Shown here: positions 1-10,175 of the stretch, in pieces
How the letters are laid out: each line of letters begins with the position of its first letter
Numbering within the stretch: position 1 is the stretch's first letter
Assembly: GCA_024709145.1 (NCBI GenBank)
Contig: JANJXG010000046.1
Span: 1-41,270, forward strand
From: Bacteroidales bacterium
GTDB lineage: Bacteria; Bacteroidota; Bacteroidia; Bacteroidales; F082
Reading direction: 5' to 3'
DNA length: 41,270 nt
Position numbers and translations under genes: made by a program
Notes under the pieces: model-generated
Databases searched by the model: none
Told to the model about the DNA's origin: nothing
Seen by the model: the letters and a program-made list of their open reading frames with translations, nothing else

Positions 1-1020
<1,020 letters not shown>

Positions 1021-1152
1021 CACATAAAGTAAAGCATAGGTAACGTTTGTAAACGATCAACTCACAGAAGGAATTGAATAATCATACAGCTTGAAAGTTC
1101 AAGCTTGTTTGATGTCTTCTTATACATGTCAAATCAAAGGAACAAAAGATCT
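1021..1152 (+). other. 23S-5S intergenic spacer
   Basis: AT-rich spacer of about 130 bases between the 23S and 5S genes. It contains no tRNA cloverleaf and no ORF of note. It should be processed out of the rrn transcript. Confidence 0.8.
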
Positions 1153-1263
<111 letters not shown>

Positions 1264-1270
1264 CCTTACT

Positions 1271-1303
1271 AAAACCCCATACACCTTATGTATGGGGTTT
1301 TTT
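1271..1303 (+). terminator. Intrinsic terminator of the rRNA operon
   Basis: A 12-bp perfect stem, AAAACCCCATAC with GTATGGGGTTTT, around the loop ACCTTAT, is followed by a run of T. It sits 8 nt after the 5S gene and ends the rrn transcript. Confidence 0.9.
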
Positions 1304-1375
1304 AGTTTATTTCTTCTTCGAAATAATAATTCTCCATGTTCTTCCGTTTGAGAGTATATTTACTAAATGTAGTCT

Positions 1376-1585
1376 ATGAAGAATAATTTTACCCCTCAAC
1401 ATTTTTTTTCAACTTCTGAATCCAAGGATTTTTCGGGTATTGAAAAAAGTATTTCACAATCATTAAGAAAAGTTTCTGGAAAGGGTGCTAAAGCATCAAC
1501 AATCAGGTCATTGTGTTGGTATGCTGCGACATTTGAGTTAAAGCAGACCTCCAGTGGGGTCATTTCTGAAATTGTTTTAAATTAA
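1376..1585 (+). CDS. Small hypothetical protein (69 aa)
   Basis: An ATG-initiated ORF of 69 codons fills the gap between the rrn terminator and nth and ends 12 nt before the nth start. The product has no signal peptide and no membrane segment. It has a polar N-terminus and a C-terminal half (RSLCWYAATFELKQTSSG) that reads like a small helix-plus-strand domain. Short basic proteins of this sort occur in Bacteroidota, but I do not recognise a named family. Position and direction suggest cotranscription with nth. A near-consensus -7 element (TATATTTA, about 1354) lies upstream. It could still be a chance ORF. Confidence 0.5.
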   Translation: MKNNFTPQHFFSTSESKDFSGIEKSISQSLRKVSGKGAKASTIRSLCWYAATFELKQTSSGVISEIVLN

Positions 1586-1597
1586 GAAATCCTTGCT

Positions 1598-2236
1598 TTG
1601 AAATCTGAAGAAAAGTTTAAAGCATTCATTGAATTCTTTGAACGGAATATGCCTGTGGCTGAAACAGAGCTCGTCTTTGAATCTCCATATCAGTTACTTG
1701 TTGCTGTAATCCTTTCGGCACAATGTACTGATAAACGTGTAAATTTGATTTCCCCTGCACTGTTTAAGGTTTTTCCAACCGTGGACAAAATGGCTGCTTC
1801 GAGTCCGGAAGAAATTTTTGCGTTGATTAAATCCTGCTCGTTTCCCAATAACAAGGCAAGAAACCTGCATGGTATGGCAGTTATGTTACATGAAAAGTTT
1901 CATGGAATCGTACCGGAGGATGTCGAAGTTTTGCAAACTTTACCAGGAGTTGGACGAAAAACCGCCAATGTGATTGCATCAGTGGTTTTCAATAAACCGG
2001 CAATGGCTGTCGATACACATGTTTTCAGGGTTTCTGAACGCCTTGGACTTACCTTGAATGCAAGAAATCCTAAAGATGCAGAGATGCAATTGATTAAATA
2101 TTTGCCGGAGCAAGTTATTCCAAAAGCTCATCACTGGCTTATTTTACATGGTCGTTATGTTTGCAAGGCAAGAAAACCGCTGTGTAATTCATGTGGTGCT
2201 ACTTTTTTTTGTGATTATTTTCAGAGAAATTGTTGA
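1598..2236 (+). CDS. nth: Endonuclease III (DNA glycosylase/AP lyase)
   Basis: Base-excision-repair enzyme that removes oxidised pyrimidines and nicks at AP sites by beta-lyase chemistry. At 212 aa it matches the family length (E. coli 211). The helix-hairpin-helix LPGVGRKTANV (115-125) carries catalytic Lys121, and VDTHVFRV (138-145) carries catalytic Asp139. Four C-terminal cysteines (189, 196, 199, 205) have the C-x6-C-x2-C-x5-C spacing of the [4Fe-4S] cluster. The start used is TTG at 1598. The next in-frame ATG (codon 18) would remove part of the first conserved helix, so the TTG is preferred although not certain. No transcription terminator separates it from the peroxiredoxin gene 77 bp downstream, but that gene has its own candidate promoter. 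Confidence 0.95.
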   Translation: MKSEEKFKAFIEFFERNMPVAETELVFESPYQLLVAVILSAQCTDKRVNLISPALFKVFPTVDKMAASSPEEIFALIKSCSFPNNKARNLHGMAVMLHEKFHGIVPEDVEVLQTLPGVGRKTANVIASVVFNKPAMAVDTHVFRVSERLGLTLNARNPKDAEMQLIKYLPEQVIPKAHHWLILHGRYVCKARKPLCNSCGATFFCDYFQRNC

Positions 2237-2264
2237 GCACACTAACAAATTAATCATTTTACTG

Positions 2265-2291
2265 TTTGTTAATTGATAATTGTTAATTTTG
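2265..2291 (+). promoter_or_regulatory. Bacteroidota-type promoter for bcp-recA
   Basis: TAATTTTG (2284-2291) matches the -7 consensus TAnnTTTG exactly. A TTTG at 2265-2268 could be the -33 box, but the 15-nt spacing is shorter than usual. The start codon follows 22 nt after the -7 box. Confidence 0.5.
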
Positions 2292-2313
2292 TTCATCGTA
2301 AATATTCAACCAA

Positions 2314-2769
2314 ATGATTCAAAAAGGAGAAAAGGCACCAGTCATTCATAGCGTCGATCAGAATGGAAATGAGATAAATACAGAGCATTATCTTGGAAAG
2401 AAAGTTGTTCTTTATTTTTACCCTAAAGACGACACCCCTGGTTGTACAAGGGAAGCCTGTAATTTGAGAGATAACTATCAAGTACTTTTGGAAAAGGGAT
2501 TTGTTGTAATAGGTGTAAGTCCGGATAATCAGCATTCACATAGTAAATTTGCTGAGAAGTATAACTTACCCTTTCCGCTAATTTCCGACACTTCTTTGGA
2601 AATCACTAAAAAGTATGGAGCCTGGGGTGCAAAGAATATGTATGGCAAAGTCTATGAAGGACTGCTACGGACAACATTTCTCATTGATGAGCAAGGATTT
2701 GTAGAAGAAGTAATCAAAAAGGTAAAAACTGACGATCATTTTAATCAAATTATTCACCTATACACTTGA
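2314..2769 (+). CDS. bcp: Thioredoxin-dependent thiol peroxidase, BCP/PrxQ type
   Basis: AhpC/TSA-superfamily peroxiredoxin that reduces H2O2 and organic hydroperoxides in the cytoplasm, using thioredoxin. It is 151 aa, the usual BCP length. The active-site segment [16 protein letters not shown] (36-51) contains peroxidatic Cys44 and, five residues later, Cys49, the intramolecular resolving cysteine typical of BCP/PrxQ enzymes. No signal peptide. The gene ends only 4 nt before recA, so the two are almost certainly cotranscribed, which puts a peroxide-detoxifying enzyme with DNA repair (nth, recA). Confidence 0.95.
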   Translation: MIQKGEKAPVIHSVDQNGNEINTEHYLGKKVVLYFYPKDDTPGCTREACNLRDNYQVLLEKGFVVIGVSPDNQHSHSKFAEKYNLPFPLISDTSLEITKKYGAWGAKNMYGKVYEGLLRTTFLIDEQGFVEEVIKKVKTDDHFNQIIHLYT

Positions 2770-2773
2770 AAAC

Positions 2774-3802
2774 ATGACTACAGAGAAGATGAAAGACAAC
2801 GCAGACAAGTTGCGTTTAGAAAAACTTAAAGCCCTTGAATCAACTTTGGGCAACATTGAAAAAACCTATGGTAAAGGGAGCATCATGAAACTTGGGGATG
2901 ATGCGATCGATAAAATTGAAGCCATTTCAACGGGATCAATTGGACTTGATTTTGCTCTTGGAGTAGGAGGTTTGCCAAAAGGAAGGGTTGTCGAAATTTA
3001 TGGTCCTGAAAGCTCAGGTAAAACAACACTGGCCTTGCATGTAATTGCCGAAGCGCAGAAAGCAGGTGGCATTGCAGCATTTATTGATGCTGAGCATGCC
3101 TTTGACCGTTTTTATGCCCAAAAACTTGGTGTTGATATTCAAAATCTGCTGATATCTCAACCTGATTTTGGTGAGCAAGCACTTGAAATCACTGAAAATC
3201 TGATTAGATCCGGAGCTATTGATGTTATTGTGATTGACTCAGTTGCGGCTCTTACACCCAAAAGCGAAATTGAAGGGGAGATGGGTGATTCAAAAATGGG
3301 TTTGCAGGCACGACTCATGTCGCAGGCATTGAGAAAACTTACGGCCACAATCAGTAAAACAGGGGCGGTCTGCATTTTCATTAATCAGTTAAGAGACAAG
3401 ATTGGTGTTATGTTTGGAAACCCTGAAACTACTACTGGGGGCAATGCGCTTAAGTTTTACAGTTCAGTGCGGTTAGATATTCGGAAAGTAACCCAACTTA
3501 AAGAGGGTGAGAACGTTACTGGAAACAGGGTTAAAGTTAAGGTCGTAAAGAACAAAGTGGCCCCTCCTTTCAGGAAAGCAGAATTTGACATCGTTTATGG
3601 CGAAGGAATTTCAAAAACTGGTGAAATAATCGATCTTGGAGTGGAATATAATATCATAAAAAAGAGCGGTTCATGGTTTAGCTATGGAGAAACCAGACTT
3701 GGACAGGGTCGTGATGCGGTAAGAAATCTGATCATTGAGAATCCTGAACTGGCTGATGAACTGGAACAGAAAATTCGTGAGGCACTTGAAAAAAATGCCT
3801 GA
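2774..3802 (+). CDS. recA: Recombinase RecA
   Basis: RecA strand-exchange protein for homologous recombination, 342 aa, full length. The Walker A motif GPESSGKT is at residues 77-84, followed by Walker [11 protein letters not shown] and the DNA-binding loops around [18 protein letters not shown] and [14 protein letters not shown]. The C-terminal tail is acidic, as usual. The start is ATG at 2774, four bases after bcp; a second in-frame ATG is at codon 6. I see no clear LexA-type operator upstream, consistent with transcription from the bcp promoter. The operon ends at a strong hairpin terminator (3825-3861). Confidence 0.98.
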   Translation: MTTEKMKDNADKLRLEKLKALESTLGNIEKTYGKGSIMKLGDDAIDKIEAISTGSIGLDFALGVGGLPKGRVVEIYGPESSGKTTLALHVIAEAQKAGGIAAFIDAEHAFDRFYAQKLGVDIQNLLISQPDFGEQALEITENLIRSGAIDVIVIDSVAALTPKSEIEGEMGDSKMGLQARLMSQALRKLTATISKTGAVCIFINQLRDKIGVMFGNPETTTGGNALKFYSSVRLDIRKVTQLKEGENVTGNRVKVKVVKNKVAPPFRKAEFDIVYGEGISKTGEIIDLGVEYNIIKKSGSWFSYGETRLGQGRDAVRNLIIENPELADELEQKIREALEKNA

Positions 3803-3824
3803 TTTTCTGAAAAATTTGAATTTC

Positions 3825-3861
3825 AACCGCCTTTTCTTTGAGGAGGCGGTTATGTTTTTTT
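3825..3861 (+). terminator. Intrinsic terminator after recA
   Basis: An 8-bp stem, AACCGCCT with AGGCGGTT, around an 11-nt loop (TTTCTTTGAGG) is followed within three bases by a T-rich run. Confidence 0.85.
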
Positions 3862-3893
3862 AAAACGATTTGTTTTCTTTCTTCAGTAATTTT

Positions 3894-4898
3894 ATGAAAG
3901 TGAGATATTTATTCATAATCCTCCTCATTGGCATTGCTTCATGTGAATCGTCGGAACCAAAACAAGTGACCGCTGTGGAAATCACAGAAAATCCCTTGGA
4001 TGTGTTGACCAAAAAAATTAGTGCAGATTCATCAGATGCATTTTTGTTTCATGAGCGCTCAAGAATTTATCTATTTGACAACCAAATTGAAAATTCACTT
4101 GCTGATATTAACCGTGCTCTCCAGTTGAATGGGAAAGTGCCTCTGTTTTTTCTAACATTGGCTGAGATTTACCTTCATATGGGTCAGACGGATGGATGTA
4201 ACCTGGCCCTTCAGAAAGCCGCTGAACTGGATCCGACTAATTCCATTCCGTACTTCAGACTGTCAGAGTTAAATCTTTTACTGAAGGATTATACGACCGC
4301 CATGATGTATGCTGATCGCTCGCTTGCAGTAAATGTGGTCAATCCGGATGCGCATTTTGCAAAGGGATTAATTTTTTTGGCTAAACAAGACACTGCAAAT
4401 GCAATCAGGGAATTTCAGTTTTCACTTGATCAACGAGAAGACTTCATAGAACCCATGCTGCAGTTAGGGATTATTTATACAAATCAGCGTAACCCGCTGG
4501 CAGAGGCCTATCTGAACAAAGCAATCAAAACGTATCCCGACTTACACAAGGCCAGGTATCAATTGGCACTTTACCTTCAGGATAATAATCAGATTGAAAA
4601 TGCCCTGAAGCATTACGATACACTTTTAATGCAGGTTCCAGATAATAAATATGTTCTTTTCAATCTTGGTTATCTTAATCTGGTTTACTTAAATAAGGCG
4701 GAAGAGGCTGTCAAATTCTTTGATGAAGTGCTGATACAGGATCCGAATTATGTCGATGCTCTGTATAACAAAGGCAGAGCTTTGGAAGAATTGGGACATT
4801 ATCTGAATGCACGTGAGGTATACACTGAGGTGCTACGACGTGAGGAGAACCATGCATTGTCTATTGAAGCATTAAATAGACTGGATCGAAGAAGATAG
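3894..4898 (+). CDS. TPR-repeat lipoprotein
   Basis: 334-aa protein made of about seven tetratricopeptide repeats behind a lipoprotein signal peptide (MKVRYLFIILLIGIASC; the lipobox Cys is residue 17). Typical repeat signatures are AEIYLHMGQTDGCNLALQKA and ALYNKGRALEELGHYLNARE. TPR lipoproteins act as protein-interaction scaffolds at the cell envelope; the partner cannot be read from the sequence. An upstream in-frame TTG (3870) exists, but ATG 3894 places the signal peptide correctly at the N-terminus. The gene converges on the downstream lipoprotein gene with only 2 bp between stop codons. I found no confident promoter between the recA terminator and this start. Confidence 0.88.
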   Translation: MKVRYLFIILLIGIASCESSEPKQVTAVEITENPLDVLTKKISADSSDAFLFHERSRIYLFDNQIENSLADINRALQLNGKVPLFFLTLAEIYLHMGQTDGCNLALQKAAELDPTNSIPYFRLSELNLLLKDYTTAMMYADRSLAVNVVNPDAHFAKGLIFLAKQDTANAIREFQFSLDQREDFIEPMLQLGIIYTNQRNPLAEAYLNKAIKTYPDLHKARYQLALYLQDNNQIENALKHYDTLLMQVPDNKYVLFNLGYLNLVYLNKAEEAVKFFDEVLIQDPNYVDALYNKGRALEELGHYLNAREVYTEVLRREENHALSIEALNRLDRRR

Positions 4899-4900
4899 CC

Positions 4901-5608
4901 TTACTTTGAGATGGGAATCAGCCGGGAATCTTTTAATACCCATTCATCAACAATTTGAACACCATTGTAAGGCTGTTTCTTGATGTATTTGACAAGGCCG
5001 AAATTCCTGGCAAAATAAAACTCCATAACAAACTCTTCTGCCAGACCTTCGTTTTTTATGACTTGAGTGTGATATACTTCCTGATAAGTTGTTCCGCTGA
5101 TCGAAATTTCAGGATAGAATCCCAAATTTGTATAGTTACCTTCAGCTTCACCAAGCAGTTGAACACTATCAAGAGGAAACTTTGGTGTGAAAATACTATA
5201 GTAAGTGCCGTCTAAAAAGTAAACACGGTAATTCTCATTCATCTGCGAGTTTTGATATGGTTCTCCTGCTGATGTTTCAGCCTTTGTCAAGCCAATGAAT
5301 GACGATTTAAGTGAGAGTTCGATGGCGTCATAAAAGTAGCCGGTGGTCGTTACATCAATATGGAATCGCCTGTCATAGGTTACTTTGGTTACAAACACAG
5401 TATCTATGTTATCAACGGAGGAGGTTGTTTTCTCATAAACCCAGAAACTGCTTGAATCAAAGGCAGTATAAGATTTAAAATCAGCCGAAATTTCATGAAA
5501 ATCATATTCTGATTGGAGATTACTATCAGTGCATGCAAATTGAAAAACCATGCCCAGCATCACAAGAACTAAAAAAAGGAGTTTCTTAAAGTTTAAAGCG
5601 GGTTTCAT
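4901..5608 (-). CDS. Hypothetical lipoprotein
   Basis: 235-aa protein with a lipoprotein signal peptide: basic start MKPALNFKK, a hydrophobic stretch, then lipobox FQFAC with the lipidated Cys at about residue 26. The mature part is rich in beta-strand-like alternation and aromatic residues (SSFWVYEKTTSSVDNIDTVF, later EFYFARNFGLVKYIKKQ). This resembles small outer-membrane or periplasm-facing Bacteroidota lipoproteins, but I recognise no named domain. It begins 23 nt after the exported deformylase-like gene on the same strand and is very likely in its operon, so the two products may act together in the envelope. Confidence 0.82.
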   Translation of the reverse strand: MKPALNFKKLLFLVLVMLGMVFQFACTDSNLQSEYDFHEISADFKSYTAFDSSSFWVYEKTTSSVDNIDTVFVTKVTYDRRFHIDVTTTGYFYDAIELSLKSSFIGLTKAETSAGEPYQNSQMNENYRVYFLDGTYYSIFTPKFPLDSVQLLGEAEGNYTNLGFYPEISISGTTYQEVYHTQVIKNEGLAEEFVMEFYFARNFGLVKYIKKQPYNGVQIVDEWVLKDSRLIPISK

Positions 5609-5631
5609 TTTTTTGATGTTATCGATTTTGT

Positions 5632-6201
5632 TTAATAATCCGTGAATAACTTTCCGTTCAGGTGATCAAACTCATGAAGAAAGATCCGTGCTGTAAATCC
5701 GTATATTTTCTCTGAATATTGCTTGCCATCCAGTCCGGTGAAGCTAACTGTAACTTCCCATGGACGTTTAACCTCCTCACGTATGATTGGAATCGACAGA
5801 CAGCCTTCAATTCGAAACCAGGTGGAATCTGAAACATGAAGGATTGTGGGATTAATCATTGTTTGGAAGGTTTGTTCGGGTTTGTCAAACCGTTGAACAA
5901 GAATTAGTTGTCTATTAATGCCTATCTGTGGAGCTGCAATCCCGACGCCTTTAGTTTCGGGGTTGGTAACCGTTGCAAGCATTCTTTCACTTAGTTTTTT
6001 CCAGAGTCTGGCCTTTGGATTTGTGATGACAATGCTCTTTTTTCGGAGAATTTGAAGTTCAGCGCTGTCAGTAACCTTTATAACCTTCATTGGCGTGGAG
6101 TTTGGCCCTGATCCAATGAGATCACGTTCGGATTTGCTGACTTTTTGTCCATAAGTAATAGAGCTTAAAACAAGCAAAATCAGGACAGACAGGCTTTTCA
6201 T
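5632..6201 (-). CDS. Exported peptide-deformylase-like protein
   Basis: 189-aa protein with all three peptide deformylase motifs: GVGIAAPQI (85-93), EGCLSIP (132-138, metal ligand Cys134) and HEFDH (176-180, metal ligands His176 and His180, catalytic Glu177). Deformylases normally remove the formyl group from nascent chains at the ribosome. This one starts with a clear signal peptide (MKSLSVLILLVLSSITYGQ) and a further ~20-residue linker before the usual N-terminal region, so it is predicted to work outside the cytoplasm. The catalytic residues look intact. It heads an operon with a lipoprotein and has its own promoter (6222-6253). It is probably a second copy beside a housekeeping Def encoded elsewhere. 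Substrate unknown; deformylation of exported or foreign peptides is a guess. Confidence 0.9.
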   Translation of the reverse strand: MKSLSVLILLVLSSITYGQKVSKSERDLIGSGPNSTPMKVIKVTDSAELQILRKKSIVITNPKARLWKKLSERMLATVTNPETKGVGIAAPQIGINRQLILVQRFDKPEQTFQTMINPTILHVSDSTWFRIEGCLSIPIIREEVKRPWEVTVSFTGLDGKQYSEKIYGFTARIFLHEFDHLNGKLFTDY

Positions 6202-6221
6202 TCAAGGAAATTTTAGGCCTG

Positions 6222-6253
6222 CAAAATTACAGTATCTTTACAGACTGAAACAA
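6222..6253 (-). promoter_or_regulatory. Promoter of the exported deformylase operon
   Basis: Read on the minus strand, TAATTTTG (6229-6222) is an exact TAnnTTTG -7 box, with TTG 21 nt upstream (6253-6251) as the -33 element. The predicted transcript would start near 6215, about 14 nt before the start codon. Confidence 0.65.
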
Positions 6254-6336
6254 TTGGATGAAAAAAAAGCTTGAACAGTATATAATTCTCCAATCGTGTC
6301 TTGTTTAGAATTCAATTTATTTGCAAAAACCATTAT

Positions 6337-7428
6337 ATGGCAGGAAACTCTTTTGGTGAATTGTTTAGGTTGACATCCTTTGGGGAATCGCATGGAAAAG
6401 GCATCGGCGGTGTGATTGACGGTATACCACCGGGTTGGTTTGTTGATCTGGAAAAAATTCAACAGGCTTTGAATCGAAGACGACCCGGGCAATCCCATTT
6501 GGCAAGCCCCCGGAATGAAGCCGACCGATTGGAGATTCTATCTGGTTTACTCGACGGAGTTACCACTGGAACTCCATTGGCTTTTATCGTTTGGAATGCT
6601 GATCAAAACTCTTTGGATTACGATCATTTAAAAAATCTTTACAGACCCTCACATGCTGATTACACCTATCAGCAAAAGTATGGGATAAGGGATCACCGCG
6701 GAGGCGGGAGGTCTTCAGCCCGTGAAACCATTGCAAGGGTAGTTGCAGGGGCGATAGCACGGCAGTATTTACACAAATTTGGAATTGAAATTACTGCCTA
6801 TGTTGGTTCTATCGGGTCAATCGAAATTCCATCGCCGGTTTATCCTGTTCCGGATTCAATAGCAATTGAGCAATCGTTGGTAAGGTGTCCCGAACCTGCT
6901 TATTCTGATAAAATGCAAAAACTGATCGAAAAAACAAAGTTGGAAGGCGATACGCTTGGAGGTGTCATCTATTGTCATCTTGAAGGATTACCAACCGGCC
7001 TGGGTGAGCCGGTTTTTGATAAATTTCATGCTGATCTTGGAAAAGCAATGCTGAGCATTAATGCAGTAAAGGGTTTTGAATATGGATCAGGCTTCTCAGG
7101 CGTTAAAAACAAAGGATCAGAAGAAAACGATCAGTTCGTTTCCGAAGCGGGGAGAGTTACAACTTTGTCAAACAGATCGGGGGGCATACAAGGTGGAATT
7201 ACAAACGGACAGGAAGTTTATTTCAAGGTGGCTTTCAAACCTGTGGCAACTATCATGAAGGATCAGATTACAGTCGACAAGGACGGTTTGGAAGTAGAAA
7301 TGAAAGCAAAAGGTCGTCATGATGTGTGTGTTGTTCCGAGAGCTGTTGTGATTGTTGAGTCGATGGCCGCTCTGGTATGTGTTGACCATCTTTTGCGACA
7401 TAGGGCCTATCAATCACATTTAGTGTAG
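6337..7428 (+). CDS. aroC: Chorismate synthase
   Basis: Last step of the shikimate pathway: EPSP to chorismate, with reduced FMN as cofactor, feeding aromatic amino acid and folate/quinone synthesis. It is 363 aa from ATG 6337. This start gives the canonical N-terminus [20 protein letters not shown]; an upstream in-frame TTG (6301) would add 12 non-conserved residues. Family signatures present: [40 protein letters not shown] and [20 protein letters not shown]. It is divergent from the deformylase operon. I see no sharp terminator behind it; the next gene has its own promoter. Confidence 0.98.
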   Translation: MAGNSFGELFRLTSFGESHGKGIGGVIDGIPPGWFVDLEKIQQALNRRRPGQSHLASPRNEADRLEILSGLLDGVTTGTPLAFIVWNADQNSLDYDHLKNLYRPSHADYTYQQKYGIRDHRGGGRSSARETIARVVAGAIARQYLHKFGIEITAYVGSIGSIEIPSPVYPVPDSIAIEQSLVRCPEPAYSDKMQKLIEKTKLEGDTLGGVIYCHLEGLPTGLGEPVFDKFHADLGKAMLSINAVKGFEYGSGFSGVKNKGSEENDQFVSEAGRVTTLSNRSGGIQGGITNGQEVYFKVAFKPVATIMKDQITVDKDGLEVEMKAKGRHDVCVVPRAVVIVESMAALVCVDHLLRHRAYQSHLV

Positions 7429-7477
7429 AATGCAGTGAGGCTTACAAAGAAATTGATTTCTATTGAAAGGTAATTTT

Positions 7478-7506
7478 TTTGTCCGCAGCTTTTTTGTTTA
7501 ACTTTG
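7478..7506 (+). promoter_or_regulatory. Promoter of the PAS histidine kinase
   Basis: TTTG (7478-7481), 17 nt, then TAACTTTG (7499-7506), both exact to the Bacteroidota -33 and -7 consensus. Initiation near 7513 rules out the upstream TTG (7479) as a start codon and supports ATG 7572. Confidence 0.7.
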
Positions 7507-7571
7507 TCTGCTGTTTTACTCTACAAAAACTCGAGGCATCTGCACTTTGTTTTTTTTCAAAATTTCTAAAG

Positions 7572-10175
7572 ATGAACGCTGAAATGAGCAGAAGCTTGTT
7601 GTTTCAGGCATATGATATTTTACCTGATTACATCATTGGCTTAGATGCAAAAAAAAATATTAATTACCTTAATCCTGCCTTGATAGAGCTCCTGGGTGGT
7701 GCGTTGAAACCAAATACTTTTAGTTCGGTTTACGGAGTATTCAATGGCTTTCAAGATATTGACCTGACAAAAATGAAGTCAAACGAAGTTCTTGAATTCA
7801 AGTCAGAGATTTTGGTTCTGATTCCCTTTCTAAGTGTAGATGTTAAGCTCAAAAAAATTGCGTTAATCGGGGAGGAAGATCTCTATTTAGCTGTCATTAA
7901 TCCATTATCTAAAAAACTTATAAACAATCATTTTGCTGAAGCAGAAAACCATTACTTTAAGCAGTTGCTAGAAAGCATTCCTTTTGGCATCGTTGTCTTA
8001 AACGAGCATGATCAGGTAATTGATGCGAATTCCGGTTTTTTAAAGCTTTTTAATTACAATACTGAACAGATCAGGCATTCCTTTATCAATGATTTAATTG
8101 TGCCTGAAGAACTTAAATCAGAAGGTAGCATATTAACTGAGCGTGTATATGCAGGTAATGAAATATTTAAAGAAACGAAAAGACGTACATCAGACGGAAG
8201 GGTGATTGATGTTTCGGTCACCGGTATTCCAATTGTTACAGCATCAGGACAAAAACAGGTTTTTGGGATTTATCAGAATATAACGGCTAATCTGGAAATC
8301 AGAAAGCAACTTGAACAGGAAAAACTTTATTTCCAGACACTTTTCAAGGAGTTGCCATTCGGTGTAATCCTGATGAACGATCGGGAGGAATTGGTCGATT
8401 GCAATGATAATTTCCTCTCAATGTTTCAATATTCCAAAGCTGAACTTTCTCAACCGAATGGATTTGACCTCATATTTCCTGCCGGGATGGAACCGGAAGG
8501 ATCACAACTTAGAAAACAGGTTTTGAATGGTGCATCAATCTATAAGGAAACAATACGAAAACGAAAGGACGGACAGCTAATACCCATCGCAATCACCGCC
8601 AACCTGGTAAGATTATTGGATGGCAGTGTAATGGTTTTTGGATTTTATCAGAATATTTCCGAGCGGAGAATCCTTGAAAATGCTTTGGCTGAGCAACAAA
8701 GAGAACTATCTGCGATGGTAAGGTTTTTGCCTGGTATGATGTATCGCTGCGACGCAAGTCGGGACTACAACATAACATTTGCAAGCTTTGGCTCAATCAG
8801 GGTTACAGGATATGATCCTGAAATTTTCACTGAAGGCAAAAGAACATTTGACTCTGTAATTATGCCTGAATTCAAGGAGATTTTATGGTCTCGCTGGCAA
8901 GAGGTGATCTCGAATAACATTGATTTCGAAGCTGAATATCAGATTTTGGCTGCCAACGGCACCAAACGTTGGGTTTGGGAACGCGGAAGACCTGTTTATG
9001 ATGATAAGGGCCAAGTTTTGTTTTTGGAAGGCTATATCGAAGATATAACCGACCGCAGGCAGATGCAGGAAAACCTGAAGCGTGAGCGTGATTTGCTTCA
9101 ATCGTTAATGGATAACATTCCCGACACCATTTATTTTAAAGATTTGAATAGTCGGTTTATCAGGGTCAATAAAGCGCAGGCAGCTACACTCGGCCTGAAA
9201 GATCCGGTAGAAGCCATCGGAGGTACGGATGCGGATTTCTTTGACAATGAACATGCAGAAGCCTCATACGAAGATGAACAAAAGCTGATGAAATCAGGAA
9301 TATCGTTGGTTAGCAAACAGGAGTATATCAAAACATCCAAGGGTTGGAGGTGGTTTACGGCTTCAAAAGTACCGTTGCGCGACATTACCGGAAAAATTAT
9401 CGGTTTGGCAGGTGTTTCGCGCGACATCACGGATATCAAAAATCTCGAGGAACAACTGCTGGATAAAGAAGCCAACTTAAGACGTTCGAATCAGGAAAAA
9501 GACAAATTATTCTCGGTTATTGCGCACGATTTGCGTAGTCCGTTCAATTCATTTTTATTGCTGACAGAAATTCTGGCAGAAGATTCTTATGGCTTTGATC
9601 CGGCTGAACTTAAAAATCTGGCAACATCCATGCACCGGGCAGCCAAAAGCGTGGCTGAATTACTGGAAAACCTTCTCTCGTGGTCTTCAATTCAGCGTGG
9701 AACATTAAAATATTCTCCGGATTATTATAAATTAGATGATTTGATTCAACGTAATCTGAATTATTATCAAGCACAGATTCAATCTAAATCGCTGATGACA
9801 AAAGTATTAGTTGAAAGCAAAATGCTTTTGTATACTGATCAGCACATGTTTTCAACCGTATTGCGTAACCTCATTTCCAATGCGATCAAATTTACGCCCC
9901 ATGAAGGAAGGATTGAAATAAGGGCAACCCAAAAAGAAGGATGGATTGGTGTTGAAGTAATTGATTCAGGAATAGGAATGACAGACCAGATGCAGCAACA
10001 ATTGTTTGTAGTAGAAAACAAAGGACGGAAGGGTACTGATGGTGAACCAAGCTCCGGACTTGGATTAATTCTTGTGAGAGAGTTTGTAGAGCGCATGGGT
10101 GGAAACATCAGTATAAACAGTAAAGTTGGTGAAGGTTCTGTTTTTCGGTTCAATATCCCGGCCGAAAAGCCGTAG
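7572..10175 (+). CDS. Multi-PAS sensor histidine kinase (orphan, cytoplasmic)
   Basis: 867-aa hybrid-less histidine kinase. At least four PAS domains can be read in order: two similar ones starting at LLESIPFGIVVLNEHDQ and LFKELPFGVILMNDREE, a third (PGMMYRCDASRDYN to YIEDITDRR, with PAC) and a fourth (NIPDTIYFKDLNSRFIR to GVSRDITDIK). A weaker PAS-like unit may lie at the N-terminus (YDILPDYIIGLDAKKNINYL). The dimerisation/phosphoacceptor motif IAHDLRSP has His652. The ATPase domain shows N-box NLISNAIKFTP, G1 DSGIGM and G2 SSGLGL. There is no membrane segment or signal peptide, so it probably senses an intracellular cue (small ligand, redox or light-like cofactor). No response regulator lies nearby. 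A TTG at 7479 is in frame, but it overlaps the promoter. Confidence 0.93.
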   Translation: MNAEMSRSLLFQAYDILPDYIIGLDAKKNINYLNPALIELLGGALKPNTFSSVYGVFNGFQDIDLTKMKSNEVLEFKSEILVLIPFLSVDVKLKKIALIGEEDLYLAVINPLSKKLINNHFAEAENHYFKQLLESIPFGIVVLNEHDQVIDANSGFLKLFNYNTEQIRHSFINDLIVPEELKSEGSILTERVYAGNEIFKETKRRTSDGRVIDVSVTGIPIVTASGQKQVFGIYQNITANLEIRKQLEQEKLYFQTLFKELPFGVILMNDREELVDCNDNFLSMFQYSKAELSQPNGFDLIFPAGMEPEGSQLRKQVLNGASIYKETIRKRKDGQLIPIAITANLVRLLDGSVMVFGFYQNISERRILENALAEQQRELSAMVRFLPGMMYRCDASRDYNITFASFGSIRVTGYDPEIFTEGKRTFDSVIMPEFKEILWSRWQEVISNNIDFEAEYQILAANGTKRWVWERGRPVYDDKGQVLFLEGYIEDITDRRQMQENLKRERDLLQSLMDNIPDTIYFKDLNSRFIRVNKAQAATLGLKDPVEAIGGTDADFFDNEHAEASYEDEQKLMKSGISLVSKQEYIKTSKGWRWFTASKVPLRDITGKIIGLAGVSRDITDIKNLEEQLLDKEANLRRSNQEKDKLFSVIAHDLRSPFNSFLLLTEILAEDSYGFDPAELKNLATSMHRAAKSVAELLENLLSWSSIQRGTLKYSPDYYKLDDLIQRNLNYYQAQIQSKSLMTKVLVESKMLLYTDQHMFSTVLRNLISNAIKFTPHEGRIEIRATQKEGWIGVEVIDSGIGMTDQMQQQLFVVENKGRKGTDGEPSSGLGLILVREFVERMGGNISINSKVGEGSVFRFNIPAEKP

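Noticed and set aside
2770-2773. SOS (LexA) control of recA
   Set aside because: Only 4 nt separate recA from bcp, and no clear LexA-type palindrome was seen upstream of bcp.
7479-7571. N-terminal extension of the PAS kinase from TTG 7479
   Set aside because: It overlaps the -33/-7 promoter boxes, so it would not be fully transcribed.
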